Counted from the first letter of the stretch, positions 51,310 through 60,849 are shown. The stretch: DNA of 64,000 nucleotides from an uncultured Paracoccaceae bacterium (GCA_947500825.1 CANMTR010000003.1:229473-293472); one strand, 5' to 3'. Program-made: numbers and translations. Notes: generated from the sequence alone by a model not told the origin.

Positions 51310-52398
51310 TCAGCCGTCGACGCAGTTCTGCAGCTCCTCGACGGACGGGCCGTCGGGCGTGCGGCCGAGGTTGTAGGGGGCAGAAGCCTCGCGCCACTTG
51401 GCGTAGTCGTCGAGATACTCCACCATCGACAGGTAGACCTCGCCGGCCGAGGGGCTCTCGCAGGAGACCTCGACGATCACCTCGTTCGCGATCTGCTGGA
51501 TCTCGGTCAGGGCCTCGTCGGAATAGCGGTCGATCTGCACCTGCTCGTCCCACTTGGCATAGGCCTCAGTGGCGCGTTTCTCGGTAAAGGCCAGCGACCA
51601 CAGCATGGTCGCGTCCGCGGCGATCCGGAGCTTCTCCTTCGCGTCGTCGGACAGGGCGTCCCAGGAGGCCTGGTTGATCATCACCCCGAAGACGGAGGCC
51701 GACTGGTGCCAGCCCGGCGTCGACCAGTTCGTGGTGACCTGCTGGAAGCCGGCCGACCAGTCTACATTGGGGGTGGAGAACTCGCCGCCGTCGATCACGC
51801 CGCGCTCCAGCGCCTGGTAGACCTCGCCACCGGCCATGGAGACCTGGCTGCCGCCCAGCCGTTCGAGGATGCGGCCCTGCTCGTTGCCCGAGACGCGCAG
51901 GCGCATCCCCTCCAGGTCCTCGAGGGTGACGAGTTCCTCGTTGGTGTGGAACCCGCTCTCGTTGTTGGTGACGCCGTAGGGAAGGTACATCATCCCGTAC
52001 TCGCCGTAGCTCTCCTCGTAATGGGCGCGGCCGCCCCATTCCTGGATCCAGTTGACGTAGTCGACCGCGTTGAAGAGCGCAGGCGTGGTCGACAGCGGCG
52101 TGAACGCGGCATCGCGCCCCGCCCAGTAGCCGGGCCAGTCCGCTCCCGCCTGCACCGTGCCGGACTGCACGGCCCCGAAGACCTCGCCCGGGGGTACCAG
52201 GTTCCCCCCCTCGTAGAACTCGATGGTCAGCTCGTCGCCCACCAGCCGGTTGGCCAGCTCGACGAAATGTCGATCGAACTCGATCAGCTCCAGCGAGGAC
52301 GGCCAGACGGAGGTCATCGTCCAGGTTTCCTGGGCAGAGGCCGCACCGGCGAGGCCGAGGCCGAGCGCCGTGGTGGCGGCGAGGGTTCTGATGGTCAT
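51310..52398 (-). CDS. dctP: TRAP transporter substrate-binding protein (second system)
   Basis: A 362-residue periplasmic protein with a Sec signal, MTIRTLAATTALGLGLAGAA. It keeps the DctP plan: GMRLRVSGNEQGRILERLGG, MAGGEVYQALERGVIDGGE and STPGWHQSASVFGVMIN. These places match the TakP-like signatures, but the W-x-G-P motif is replaced by FSTPNVDWSAGF, so the ligand probably differs from that of the first system. It is the last gene of the dctQ-dctM-dctP order, 25 bases after dctM, and is followed by a stem-loop. Confidence 0.93.
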   Translation of the reverse strand: MTIRTLAATTALGLGLAGAASAQETWTMTSVWPSSLELIEFDRHFVELANRLVGDELTIEFYEGGNLVPPGEVFGAVQSGTVQAGADWPGYWAGRDAAFTPLSTTPALFNAVDYVNWIQEWGGRAHYEESYGEYGMMYLPYGVTNNESGFHTNEELVTLEDLEGMRLRVSGNEQGRILERLGGSQVSMAGGEVYQALERGVIDGGEFSTPNVDWSAGFQQVTTNWSTPGWHQSASVFGVMINQASWDALSDDAKEKLRIAADATMLWSLAFTEKRATEAYAKWDEQVQIDRYSDEALTEIQQIANEVIVEVSCESPSAGEVYLSMVEYLDDYAKWREASAPYNLGRTPDGPSVEELQNCVDG

Positions 52399-52423
52399 GG
52401 CGTCTCTCTCTCTCCCTTGGTCG

Positions 52424-53746
52424 TTATCCGTAAAGCACGTGCGGCAGCCACGTGACCAGCCCCGGCACCAGCGCCACGGCGATGCACATCAGGACAATCA
52501 GCACGATGAAGGGCAGCACCCCGACGATGATATGGGTCGTCTTGACCTCCTTCGGCGCGATGGCGCGGAGGTAAAACAGTGCGTATCCGAAAGGTGGCGT
52601 GAGGAAGCTCGTCTGCAGCACCACCGCCATCAGCACCACGAACCACAGAAGGTCCACCTCGGGCATCTCCTGCACGATGGGCAGGAAGATCGGGAACGAC
52701 AGGAGCACGATCCCGGTCCAGTCGAGGAAGGCGCCCAGGACGAACACGATCCCCATCATCACGGTCAGCAGGAGCCAGGGCGCCATGTCCAGGCCGCGGA
52801 TAAGCTCCTGCGTGGCCCGCAGGCCCCCGGTGATGTTGAACACCCCCGTGAAGGCCGTCGCGCCCACGACGATGAACAGGATCATGGCACTCGTCTTGCC
52901 GGTCTCCTTCAGCGCGCCGTAGAAGCTTTCGCGGGTGAAGCGTCCCCGCGCGACCACGATCACCAGCGCCAGTGCCGCGCCGATCGCGGAGGCTTCGGTC
53001 GCCGTGGCGATGCCCACGAGAAGCGAGCCCAGGATGCCGAAGATCAGCAGGAGCGGCGGGACCGCCTCCTTGAGCAGCATCGCGTAGAGCTCGCGGCGCG
53101 GCGGCATGTCCTCGGGCATCACCGAGGGGGCCATGTCTGGGCGCAGCATCGACAGGACCGCCACCCAGACGGCATAGAGCAGCCCCAGGATCACGCCCGG
53201 CAGCATCGCCCCCGCGAAGAGCTCGCCCACCGACAGCGGCGAATAGGACGCCATCAGGATCAGCATGATCGAGGGCGGGATCAGGATGCCCAGGCATCCC
53301 GACGCGGCGATCACGCCTGTCGTCAGGGTGGGTGCGTAGCCGTATTGCAGCATCGGCTTGAGCGCCATGACCCCCATCACCGTGATCGACGCGCCGATGA
53401 TCCCGGTCGTCGCCGCCAGCAGGATGGAGATGAACACCACCGCCAGCGCCAGCCCCCCGCGGACGTTGGACATCAGCAGGCGCAGGCTCTCGAACATCTT
53501 GTCCGTGACGCCCGAATTGGACAGGAACTGGGCCATCAGGACGAAGAGGGGGATGGCGATCAGGGTATAGTTGTCCAGCACGTCACCGAAGATGCGGTTG
53601 ATGACGATGCCGAGCACCATCGTCTTGCCCGCGATCACCGCGCCCAGCACCGCCGTCCCGCCCAGGACGAAGGCCAGCGGGTGGCCCATCATCAGCCCGA
53701 GCACCAGCAGGCCGAACATCACCAGTGCGACGCTTTCACCGCCCAT
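52424..53746 (-). CDS. dctM: TRAP transporter large permease (second system)
   Basis: A 440-residue inner-membrane subunit of standard length. Marks are GLMMGHPLAFVLGGTAVLG, AATTGIIGASITVMGVMALK, TGVIAASGCLGILIPPSIML and LQTSFLTPPFGYALFYLRAI. The start at 53746 is chosen because GGGAGG lies 9 bases upstream; an ATG at 53755 touches that site. The first 11 bases overlap the end of dctQ, so the two are translationally coupled. Compared with the 784-residue DctM at 1536, it has no central extension. Confidence 0.94.
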   Translation of the reverse strand: MGGESVALVMFGLLVLGLMMGHPLAFVLGGTAVLGAVIAGKTMVLGIVINRIFGDVLDNYTLIAIPLFVLMAQFLSNSGVTDKMFESLRLLMSNVRGGLALAVVFISILLAATTGIIGASITVMGVMALKPMLQYGYAPTLTTGVIAASGCLGILIPPSIMLILMASYSPLSVGELFAGAMLPGVILGLLYAVWVAVLSMLRPDMAPSVMPEDMPPRRELYAMLLKEAVPPLLLIFGILGSLLVGIATATEASAIGAALALVIVVARGRFTRESFYGALKETGKTSAMILFIVVGATAFTGVFNITGGLRATQELIRGLDMAPWLLLTVMMGIVFVLGAFLDWTGIVLLSFPIFLPIVQEMPEVDLLWFVVLMAVVLQTSFLTPPFGYALFYLRAIAPKEVKTTHIIVGVLPFIVLIVLMCIAVALVPGLVTWLPHVLYG

Positions 53747-54236
53747 CGCGCGCATCCTCCCGGTCGAAGACGAGCTTGAGCACTTCGCTCACGCCCTGGA
53801 TCAGCAACAGGCCCGCGGCCACGCACAGGGCCGCCTTGAGCGGATAGACCGGGATCGCGATCGCACCGTAGGTCGTCTCGCCCTGGTTCCACGACGTCTG
53901 CGCGAAGGTGAAGGAGCGCGACAGGAACACCCACGCGAAGGGAAAGAAGAAGATCGCGTATCCCGCCACTTCGACCCAGCGGCGCACTCCGTCGCCGAAC
54001 CGCTCGATCAGCAGGTCCACGCGCACATGGGACTGATGGCGCAGGGCGTATCCCCCCAGCAGGATGAAGTAGAATCCGTAGAGCTGCTTGGACACGTCGA
54101 AGGCCCAGCGGGTGGGGGAATTGAACGCGTAGCGCAGGATCACATCGTAGATGATGATCCCCATGAAGACCACCGCCAGCACGACGACAATGCGGCCGAC
54201 CACTTCGTTCACGGCGTCGATCGCGCGAATGATCAC
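53736..54236 (-). CDS. dctQ: TRAP transporter small permease (second system)
   Basis: A 166-residue four-helix protein of standard DctQ size. Marks are VILRYAFNSPTRWAFDVSKQ (helix 2 entry, R-Y-x-F-N-x-P) and ALRHQSHVRVDLLIERFG, and the last helices end with the charged tail KLVFDREDARDGR. I choose a GTG start at 54236: GGGGAGGCAGGGACG precedes it and the first helix follows directly, while no ATG fits. It is the first gene of the operon; dctM overlaps its end. Confidence 0.9.
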   Translation of the reverse strand: MIIRAIDAVNEVVGRIVVVLAVVFMGIIIYDVILRYAFNSPTRWAFDVSKQLYGFYFILLGGYALRHQSHVRVDLLIERFGDGVRRWVEVAGYAIFFFPFAWVFLSRSFTFAQTSWNQGETTYGAIAIPVYPLKAALCVAAGLLLIQGVSEVLKLVFDREDARDGR

Positions 54237-54279
54237 CGTCCCTGCCTCCCCGTCCCGTTCAGGCTCACGGGCAAGTCGT

Positions 54280-54327
54280 GGCACGTGCCGGGCTGGTCTG
54301 CAACGACAGACCGCCCCGGCACGTGCC
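54280..54327 (-). terminator. Two-part stem-loop after the OmpA-family gene
   Basis: GGCACGTGCCGGG (54280-54292) pairs with CCCGGCACGTGCC (54315-54327), 13 bp without mismatch. Inside, GGTCTG pairs with CAGACC around CAACGA. It lies 6 bases past the OmpA stop codon and separates that gene from the TRAP operon. Confidence 0.7.
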
Positions 54328-54333
54328 CGCAGA

Positions 54334-56379
54334 TCAGTTCGCCGCCGCGGTCTGCAGGAGCGGCGTGATGTTGCGGACGGTCGCGCGCCGGTTGGCGCGC
54401 TCGGCGTCCTGGGTATCCACCTTGGGGAAGCGCTCGCCGTAGCCCTGCACCACGAGGTTCGAGGTGGGCACCTCGAAATACTCGCCCAACGCCAGGGCCA
54501 CCGATTCCGCCCGCCGGTCCGACAGGGCGAGGTTGGTGGCCGCGTCGCCCACCGCATCGGTATGGCCCTCCACCAGGAACACCGCCCGCGGGTTCTCGGC
54601 GATGGTCTCGCGGATATAGCTGCCGAGGCCGCGCAATTCCTCCGCCTGTTCGGGCCGGATCGCGGCCGAACCGGTGTGGAAGGTGATCGCCTCCAGGTCC
54701 ACCGCCGGAACCTGGGCGCGCACCTCCTGGATGCTGCGCACTTGACCCAGCGAATAGGCCCGGGCGAACCCCTGGTCGTAGGACAGGGCCTCGCGCAGGG
54801 CCGCCTCGTCGGACAGGTCCACCGTGCGCGATGGCCGCTCGGAGGCCCGCAAGGTCTGCACGTCGACGGGCTGGACGGTCCGGTCCAGATCGTCGACCAG
54901 CAGGATGCTCTCGCCATTCGGCGTCACGCGCTCGCGGCGCAGCACCCGCAGGTCGGCGTCGCGGATGGTCACCACCTGGCTGCCGTCGTCGTAGGTCACC
55001 ACCGTGCGGCTCGACCCGTCGTCGAAGGTCTGGGTCTCCACCTGGCTTCCGGGGCGGGCGAGGATCGCATTGTCGTCCTTGATCAGCTCGTAGTTGCCCT
55101 CGCCGCGAGAGACGACGACCCGATCGTCGGCGGAGGCCACGACCCGGCGGTTGTTGTTCAGAACGGCGCCCACGGCGAGCGCGCCCGCGCCCAGCAGCAG
55201 TCCCTTTTCCAGGGTCGACAGGCCACCGTCGCCGTCGTCGGAGGCGGCCACCTCGTTCTGTGCGCCGGGGTCCTCGGAGCGGTCGATGGCGCTCTGGAAG
55301 TCCTGAGACGAGGTGCGCGCATCGTCTTCGGTGACGGTGGTGGTATCGGTCTCGACCGGCTCGGCGTCCTCGGCGGCGGCCGCCGCCCGGGGCGCCTCGC
55401 CCTCGATCGCGGCCTCCTCGCTGGCGCTGGCCTCGCTCCCTTCCGGCGCGATATCCTGATCTCCACCGGCCTCGGTCGAAGCGTCCGTCTCCGTCTCGGA
55501 GGACATCTCGCCGTCCGTTTCGGACGACGTCTCCGGGGCTTCGGCGTCCGTCTGCGTGTCCGTGCCGGAGGATTGTTCGCCGCCCGGCGTCGCTTCGCCC
55601 TCGGCGCCGACCTCGGCATCGGCACCTGTCTCGGCCGCGCTCTCTGGCGCGGGGGCGTCGCCGTCGGCATCGGCGTCGGCCTCGCCCGATTGCGCATCCG
55701 AGTCCTGCTGGAGGGATTGCTCGAGCGACTCGGCGCTGGGCATCTCCGCGCCGGCCCCGCCCTCGGCCTCGGTCTCGCCCTCGGTGGCGGAAGCATCGCC
55801 GTTCGCGGCTGCTCCGTCGGCTTCCGTGTCAGTGGCTGCCTCGCCATCGCCCGGTGCGGTGGCCTCGGGCTGCGTTTCCGCGGCCGGGTCCTCCGCAGAA
55901 ACAGGCTCGTCGGTCGGGGCGGCCTCCTCGGAGGGGGGGATCGCCTCGGCGGGCGCGTCCTCGTCGGGAGCGGATTGCGTCTCCTCCGGCGCGGCTGCCG
56001 CGCCATCCGTGGCCGGGGCCTCCTCCTCGGTCGCAGGGGTGTCGGCCTCCGGGGCCGAAACGGCCTCTGCCGGGGCGTCGGAGCCCTCGCCGGCCTCCGC
56101 GTCCGCTTCGGCACCGGCCCCGGCGGGCTCCTCGGCAGGCGCCTCGGCGGGGGCCGCGTCCTCGGTGGCCTCCTGCTCGGTGCCAGACGCCTCGGTCTCG
56201 CTCGCAGGCTCGGAGGACGGGTCGGGCGCGGCGGTGGCGCAGGCCGGATCGTCGGGAGAGGCTGAGCAATCTGGCGCGGCTTCCGCCGGCTGCTCCTGGG
56301 ACTGGGCGAGTGCCGGAAGCGGTAGGGCGAGGTTCAGGCTGGCCAGGATCGCCGTCGTGGCTTTCAGGGATCTCCGCAT
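54334..56379 (-). CDS. Large OmpA-family cell-envelope protein with acidic low-complexity region
   Basis: A 681-residue secreted protein. A signal peptide (MRRSLKATTAILASLNLA onward) is cut after ALAQ. Residues about 28-380 are almost only Ala, Glu, Asp, Ser, Pro, Thr and Gly with few hydrophobic residues. A short hydrophobic stretch follows (LEKGLLLGAGALAVGAVL, near 390), then a Val/Asp-rich beta region. The C-terminal OmpA domain (from about 563) has FHTGSAAIRPEQAEEL, FLVEGHTDAVGDAATNLALS and a YGERFP stretch near its end, so it binds peptidoglycan. The start at 56379 follows GGAGGACCAC. An EcfG-like promoter is upstream. Confidence 0.92.
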   Translation of the reverse strand: MRRSLKATTAILASLNLALPLPALAQSQEQPAEAAPDCSASPDDPACATAAPDPSSEPASETEASGTEQEATEDAAPAEAPAEEPAGAGAEADAEAGEGSDAPAEAVSAPEADTPATEEEAPATDGAAAAPEETQSAPDEDAPAEAIPPSEEAAPTDEPVSAEDPAAETQPEATAPGDGEAATDTEADGAAANGDASATEGETEAEGGAGAEMPSAESLEQSLQQDSDAQSGEADADADGDAPAPESAAETGADAEVGAEGEATPGGEQSSGTDTQTDAEAPETSSETDGEMSSETETDASTEAGGDQDIAPEGSEASASEEAAIEGEAPRAAAAAEDAEPVETDTTTVTEDDARTSSQDFQSAIDRSEDPGAQNEVAASDDGDGGLSTLEKGLLLGAGALAVGAVLNNNRRVVASADDRVVVSRGEGNYELIKDDNAILARPGSQVETQTFDDGSSRTVVTYDDGSQVVTIRDADLRVLRRERVTPNGESILLVDDLDRTVQPVDVQTLRASERPSRTVDLSDEAALREALSYDQGFARAYSLGQVRSIQEVRAQVPAVDLEAITFHTGSAAIRPEQAEELRGLGSYIRETIAENPRAVFLVEGHTDAVGDAATNLALSDRRAESVALALGEYFEVPTSNLVVQGYGERFPKVDTQDAERANRRATVRNITPLLQTAAAN

Positions 56380-56409
56380 GTGGTCCTCCAATACCAACGG
56401 TCGAGGTTC

Positions 56410-56435
56410 AACCGATCCTGCGCCCGCCCCGTTCC
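56410..56435 (-). promoter_or_regulatory. Near-consensus EcfG-type promoter for the OmpA-family gene
   Basis: On the minus strand GGAAC (56435-56431), 17 bases, then GGTT (56413-56410), one base from consensus, 30 bases ahead of the ATG. Confidence 0.45.
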
Positions 56436-56458
56436 CGATAGATAAAATGCGATGCATA

Positions 56459-57715
56459 TCACCGCATCATGGCGAGCATCCGGGCGCGCTCGCCCACGTC
56501 GTCGGGCCGCGAGATGCTGTGCGCCAGCCCCTCTAGGGAGGCGATGTCGTGCCCCGCTCGGAACGAATCCACGTGCCGCATCAGGGTCGTCACGCCCTTG
56601 GCGCGGGGTGCGAAGCCGTCGTAGCGCAAAAGTGGGTTGAGCCAGATCACCTTGCGGGCGCCGAGGTGCAGCCGCTCCATGGCGCGGTCCAAAAGCTCCG
56701 GGTCGCCCCGGTCCAGCCCGTCGGTGATCAACAGGACGATGGCCCCCTGCCCCATGACCCGGCGCGACCAGTCGCGGTTGAACCGGTCGAGGCATTCGCC
56801 GATCCGCGTCCCCCCTTCCCAGTCCTGCGCCTCCGCCCCCGCGGCCGCGAGGCCCGCGTCCACGTCGCGGGCGCGAAGGTGGCGGGTGATGTTCGTGAGC
56901 CTCGTGCCGAAGGTGAAGGCGTGGACATCCGCCCAGCCCGCGCCCTGCCGGTTCGACACCGCGTGGAGGAAGTGCAGCACCGCGCGGGAATAGTGCGACA
57001 TGGAGCCCGAGATATCGCAGATCGCCACCAGGGACGGCCAGCGCACCCGCTGCCGGCGCAGGGCGATGTCGGTGACCTCGCCGCCCCGGCGCATGGCGCC
57101 CCGCAGGGTGCGCCGCCAGTCGGGGCTGCGGCCGTGGGCGCTGGCGACCGTGCGCCGCGAGCGCAGCGGCGTCACCGGCAGCGACAGGCGCGCGATCATC
57201 CGCTTTGCGCGCGCCATCTCGGCGGCCGACATCTGCTCGAAGTCGAGGGTCCTGAGGCGCTCCTCGTCGGACATGGTGCGCGAGGCGTCGATCTCGATCG
57301 CCTCATCCCCGGGGGGCTCCCCGGCCTCGGGCCGCTCGGGCTCCTCCGCGCCGTCGAGGATCGCCTCCGCGGCCCGGCGCTCGGCGGCGCGGGCCTTCCG
57401 CTCCTCCTGGGTGCCGCGCACCGCCGGCGTGAGCATCGACATCATCTGCTCCATGTAGCGCGGATCGCGCCAGAACAGGCGGAACACCTGGTCGAAGGTC
57501 TCGCGTTCCTCGCGCCTCGACACGAAGCAGGCATGCAGCGTCCAGTAGAAATCCCGCCGGTCGGTGAAGCCCGCCGCCTCCACCGCGCGTACGGCCTGCA
57601 GGACGCGGCCCGGCCCCACCGGCAGGCCCGCCTTGCGCAGGGCGCGGGCGAACCACGCCACGTTGTGGGCGAGCTTTGGGTCCTCTGGCAGGGGCAGGTC
57701 GGCGTAGCGCGTCAC
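56459..57715 (-). CDS. CoxE-like VWA-domain protein
   Basis: A 418-residue cytoplasmic protein. The N-terminal half is a helical CoxE-type region (LPLPEDPKLAHNVAWFARAL). The VWA domain begins near residue 225 and has an intact metal site: DISGSMSHYSR (D-x-S-x-S), Thr in WEGGTRIGECL and Asp in LLITDGLDRGDPE. Such proteins work with MoxR ATPases to fold or load metal into enzymes, as CoxD/CoxE do. A GTG start at 57715 is chosen as homology starts there; a longer frame to 57793 would overlap the MoxR gene. MoxR lies 46 bases upstream. Confidence 0.88.
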   Translation of the reverse strand: MTRYADLPLPEDPKLAHNVAWFARALRKAGLPVGPGRVLQAVRAVEAAGFTDRRDFYWTLHACFVSRREERETFDQVFRLFWRDPRYMEQMMSMLTPAVRGTQEERKARAAERRAAEAILDGAEEPERPEAGEPPGDEAIEIDASRTMSDEERLRTLDFEQMSAAEMARAKRMIARLSLPVTPLRSRRTVASAHGRSPDWRRTLRGAMRRGGEVTDIALRRQRVRWPSLVAICDISGSMSHYSRAVLHFLHAVSNRQGAGWADVHAFTFGTRLTNITRHLRARDVDAGLAAAGAEAQDWEGGTRIGECLDRFNRDWSRRVMGQGAIVLLITDGLDRGDPELLDRAMERLHLGARKVIWLNPLLRYDGFAPRAKGVTTLMRHVDSFRAGHDIASLEGLAHSISRPDDVGERARMLAMMR

Positions 57716-57761
57716 GCCGGCCCCGAGGCGGCAAACTTTCCATGGGAATTTAGGTCGCCGC

Positions 57762-58673
57762 TCATGCCGTGGCCGTCTCCGCGCGGACCTCATCGAGGAT
57801 GCGCTTGGCCTCGGAACCCTCCATCCTCTGGATGTCGTCCTGGTATTTAAGGATCGCGCCCAGGGTGTCGGCCACCACCTGCGGGCTCAACTCCACAGCA
57901 TCGAGGGCCAGCAGGCACTTGGCCCAGTCGATCGTCTCGGCCACGCCGGGCCTCTTGAAGAGGTCCTCGGCGCGCAGCCGCTGGACGAAGGCCACCACCT
58001 GACGCGAGAGCCGCTCGGAGACCTCGGGCGCGCGGGCGCGCAGGATCGCGATCTCGCGGTCGAAGGCGGGGTAATCCACCCAGTGGTAGAGGCAGCGCCG
58101 CTTGAGCGCATCGTGGACCTCGCGGGTACGGTTCGAAGTCAATATAACGATGGGCGGTTCGGGTGCGCGGATCGTGCCGAGTTCGGGGATCGAGACGGCG
58201 AAATCGCTCAGGGCCTCGAGCAGGAATGCCTCGAAGGGGGCGTCGGTGCGGTCGATCTCGTCGATCAGCAGGACGGGCGGCCCCTCCGGATGGGGGCGCA
58301 TCGCATCGAGGAGCGGGCGGGCGACGAGGTACTCCTCGGTGAACAGCTCGGCGGTCAGCGCCGCCCGGTCGGCCCCGCCCGCGGCCTCGGCCGCGCGGAT
58401 CGCGATCATCTGGGCCGCGAAGTTCCACTCGTAGACGGCGGAGGACGCATCGAGTCCCTCGAAGCATTGCAGCCGGATCAGGCGGCGCCCCAGCCCCGCC
58501 GCGATGGCCTTAGCGATCTCGGTCTTGCCCGTCCCCGGCTCGCCCTCGAGAAACAGCGGCCGGTCGAGCGTCAGGCCGAGGAAGGCCACCGTCGCGAGCG
58601 GACGGCCGCAGACATAGTCCTGCGCCGCCAGCATCGCCTCGACCGCGTCGATGGAGCCCGGTTTGTCCGCCAT
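57762..58673 (-). CDS. MoxR-family AAA+ ATPase
   Basis: A 303-residue AAA+ chaperone-like ATPase. Walker A is [16 protein letters not shown] (near residue 46), Walker B is [20 protein letters not shown] (near 133), sensor 1 is [20 protein letters not shown], and a C-terminal lid follows. The start at 58673 follows AAGGGAC with suitable spacing; the frame to 59012 is not homologous. It forms a unit with the VWA gene downstream. In related pairs the ATPase remodels a target enzyme that the VWA protein recognises; the target is not visible nearby. Confidence 0.93.
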   Translation of the reverse strand: MADKPGSIDAVEAMLAAQDYVCGRPLATVAFLGLTLDRPLFLEGEPGTGKTEIAKAIAAGLGRRLIRLQCFEGLDASSAVYEWNFAAQMIAIRAAEAAGGADRAALTAELFTEEYLVARPLLDAMRPHPEGPPVLLIDEIDRTDAPFEAFLLEALSDFAVSIPELGTIRAPEPPIVILTSNRTREVHDALKRRCLYHWVDYPAFDREIAILRARAPEVSERLSRQVVAFVQRLRAEDLFKRPGVAETIDWAKCLLALDAVELSPQVVADTLGAILKYQDDIQRMEGSEAKRILDEVRAETATA

Positions 58674-58818
58674 GCCCGTCCCTTGTCCCTTACCTGCGGC
58701 GATCACCCTGCATCCCCCGCCCCGGGGGTCAATGCGGCCTTGGTGGCAGGTGCCCCACCCGGAGCGTCCGGCCCGACGCGTCTGGCGCGGGGCGCCGGCA
58801 TGGCCTATGAGGCGGCCC

Positions 58819-59853
58819 ATGAACAGCCTCACGATCCGCCGCCCCGACGACTGGCACCTGCACCTGCGCGACGGGGCCATGATGCGCGGCGTCCTGCCCG
58901 AGACGACGCGCCATTTCGGCCGCGCCATCGTCATGCCCAACCTCGTGCCCCCCGTCGTCACCGGGCGCGAGGCGGCCGAGTACCGCGACCGCATCCTGTC
59001 GGCCAAGCCCAAGGGATCGAAGTTCCGCCCGCTGATGACGCTCTACCTCACCGAGGAGACGGAGGTGCGCGACCTGCGCGCCGCCGCCGAGATCGGCCTG
59101 ATCACGGCCGTCAAGCTCTATCCGGCCGGGGCCACGACCAACTCCGCCTCGGGCGTGCGCGACATGGGGCGGGTGCGGCGCGTGCTCGACAACATGGCCC
59201 AGATCGGCCTGCCCCTCCTCGTCCACGGGGAGGTGACGGACCCGGAGGTGGACATCTTCGACCGGGAGGCGGCGTTCATCGAGCGCGTGCTCGACCCGAT
59301 CCGGCGCGAGACGCCGGGCCTGCGCGTGGTGATGGAGCACGTGACCACCCGCGACGCCGTCGATTACGTCCGCGAGGGCGGACCGGACCTCGGCGCGACG
59401 ATCACCGCCCACCACCTGGTCATCAACCGCAACCATATCCTGGCGGGAGGCATCCGGCCCCATTATTACTGCCTGCCCGTGGCCAAGCGGGAGGGTCATC
59501 GCCGTGCCTTGGTGGAGGCCGCGACGAGCGGCGAGGCGTCGTTCTTCCTCGGGACGGACAGCGCGCCGCACACGGACGCCGCGAAGCTTCAGCCCTTCGG
59601 CTGTGCGGGCTGCTTCACGGCGCCCAACGCGATCTCCACGGTGGCGGAGGTGTTCGACCGGGCCGGTGCGCTGGACCGGCTGGAGGCGTTCGCGTCGCTG
59701 AACGGTCCCGCCTTCTACGGGCTGGAGCCCAATGCAGACACGATCACCCTGGCGAAGGGCGATGCCGTCCCCTACCCGGCGCAGGTCGAGACCGGCGACG
59801 GCCCCGTCACCGTCTTCGACCCCGGTATGGACCTGCACTGGCGGGTCACCTGA
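58819..59853 (+). CDS. pyrC: Dihydroorotase
   Basis: A 344-residue zinc amidohydrolase that closes carbamoyl aspartate to dihydroorotate in pyrimidine synthesis. It is the E. coli PyrC type (348 residues). Metal ligands are in [12 protein letters not shown] (H-x-H, near residue 12), the carboxylated Lys in [16 protein letters not shown] (near 99), [30 protein letters not shown] and [13 protein letters not shown]. The start at 58819 is the conserved one, although its ribosome site is weak. It is divergent from the MoxR gene with a 145-base gap. Confidence 0.96.
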   Translation: MNSLTIRRPDDWHLHLRDGAMMRGVLPETTRHFGRAIVMPNLVPPVVTGREAAEYRDRILSAKPKGSKFRPLMTLYLTEETEVRDLRAAAEIGLITAVKLYPAGATTNSASGVRDMGRVRRVLDNMAQIGLPLLVHGEVTDPEVDIFDREAAFIERVLDPIRRETPGLRVVMEHVTTRDAVDYVREGGPDLGATITAHHLVINRNHILAGGIRPHYYCLPVAKREGHRRALVEAATSGEASFFLGTDSAPHTDAAKLQPFGCAGCFTAPNAISTVAEVFDRAGALDRLEAFASLNGPAFYGLEPNADTITLAKGDAVPYPAQVETGDGPVTVFDPGMDLHWRVT

Positions 59854-59857
59854 GCGA

Positions 59858-60172
59858 TCAATCCGCCCGGCGCGGTACCCTGCGGCGTACCACGCCGTCG
59901 CCGTCGACCGAAGGCCACCGGGCTCCCGCCACGCGGTCCTCGGCCGCCGGACCGTTTCCGGTCACGACGGCCGCGAGCCTTGCCGGTGGAATGGCGATCA
60001 GCACGATGTAAAAGGCCGCACGGTCGATGCGGGAGATCCGCTGCGCGGCGGCCGGCTGCGTCTCGTGCGAAGGCGGGGCGCCGTGGCGCATGCGGGCGAC
60101 CACACGGGCCAGCACGGCGGAGCGGGTGGCCCCGACCCCGTGCGACAGACCCTTGCCGGAACCGTTGGCCAT
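59858..60172 (-). CDS. Small hypothetical protein with one membrane segment
   Basis: A 104-residue reading frame. It has a basic start, one hydrophobic stretch (AAFYIVLIAIPPARLAAVV, near residues 52-70) and an Arg-rich tail. A very good ribosome site, GAGGGAGGGC, precedes the ATG at 60172, which is the main reason to accept it. No family is recognised. It converges on pyrC with a 4-base gap. Its tail, RRRVPRRAD, is unusually basic. Confidence 0.45.
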   Translation of the reverse strand: MANGSGKGLSHGVGATRSAVLARVVARMRHGAPPSHETQPAAAQRISRIDRAAFYIVLIAIPPARLAAVVTGNGPAAEDRVAGARWPSVDGDGVVRRRVPRRAD

Positions 60173-60305
60173 GCCCTCCCTCGTCCAGAAATGGATCGCG
60201 ACGAGGCTGACCCGGCGAACGGCTTAGGTGTCAATGTGGGCCACGGCATTCGCTTTCCGGCGACTGACTTTCCGACGCAGACCGGGACCGTCGCGAAGGC
60301 GGGGC

Positions 60306-60331
60306 GGAACGTGGCGGCCCTTCGCGCCGTT
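60306..60331 (+). promoter_or_regulatory. Perfect EcfG-type promoter of the 60-residue membrane protein
   Basis: GGAAC (60306-60310), 17 bases, CGTT (60328-60331): exact general-stress consensus. The -10 ends 30 bases before the ATG at 60362, with GGAGG between. Confidence 0.75.
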
Positions 60332-60361
60332 ATCGGTGCGGACATCGCGACGGAGGCCGCC

Positions 60362-60544
60362 ATGCTGCGTCTACTTACTTCGAAACCCGTGCTCATCCTG
60401 ATCGGCATCGCGCTGGCGCGATGGGTCATGAACGACCGTGACCGGCCCGGGCGGACACGGCGGATCGCCCGTGCCCCAGCGACAGGGCCGAACGCACCCG
60501 AAGTGGTGCCGGGCGAGGCCGACGGGGTCATAGCACCACGGTGA
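60362..60544 (+). CDS. 60-residue membrane protein under EcfG-type control
   Basis: The product begins MLRLLTSKPVLILIGIALAR, one membrane helix, and continues with a basic, Pro-rich cytoplasmic tail (NDRDRPGRTRRIARAPA). GGAGG lies 5 bases before the ATG, and a perfect EcfG promoter lies 30 bases upstream, so it is almost surely a real stress gene although no family is recognised. The entericidin gene follows after 67 bases and may be on the same message. Confidence 0.7.
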   Translation: MLRLLTSKPVLILIGIALARWVMNDRDRPGRTRRIARAPATGPNAPEVVPGEADGVIAPR

Positions 60545-60611
60545 CGAGCGGCTTGAGCCCGGCGCGCAGGGGCCTTATTCACAAGGACAAAGTGCCAAAC
60601 GGAGCGCCCCG

Positions 60612-60743
60612 ATGACCCACCGCCTTCTCGTGATCCTCGGCCTTCTCGGACTGACCGCCTGTTCGACCATCGAAGGGGCCGGGCGCGACTTGCAGAGCGC
60701 AGGGCGTGCGATCGAACGGGAGAGTTATCAGGCGCGGCGGTGA
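60612..60743 (+). CDS. Entericidin-family lipoprotein
   Basis: A 43-residue lipoprotein: signal MTHRLLVILGLLGLTA, lipidated Cys17, then the entericidin EcnA/B pattern STIEGAGRDLQSAGRAIERE. These tiny membrane lipoproteins form a toxin-antidote pair in enterobacteria and are common stress-induced genes in Alphaproteobacteria. The sequence fits the EcnB-like type; no second entericidin is adjacent. The ATG at 60612 follows GGAG at 8 bases. It lies between two perfect EcfG promoters. Confidence 0.85.
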   Translation: MTHRLLVILGLLGLTACSTIEGAGRDLQSAGRAIERESYQARR

Positions 60744-60753
60744 CGGCGGGCGG

Positions 60754-60779
60754 GGAACCGCCTGACAAGGCGAGACGTT
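60754..60779 (+). promoter_or_regulatory. Perfect EcfG-type promoter of the small lipoprotein
   Basis: GGAAC (60754-60758), 17 bases, CGTT (60776-60779): exact consensus. It starts 11 bases after the entericidin stop and ends 70 bases before the lipoprotein ATG at 60850. Confidence 0.75.
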
Positions 60780-60849
60780 CGATTCGATGAGAGGGGTCGC
60801 CACCGGCGGTGCGCGACCCCAAGCCATGCCAGCCCACGAGACGGAATTC

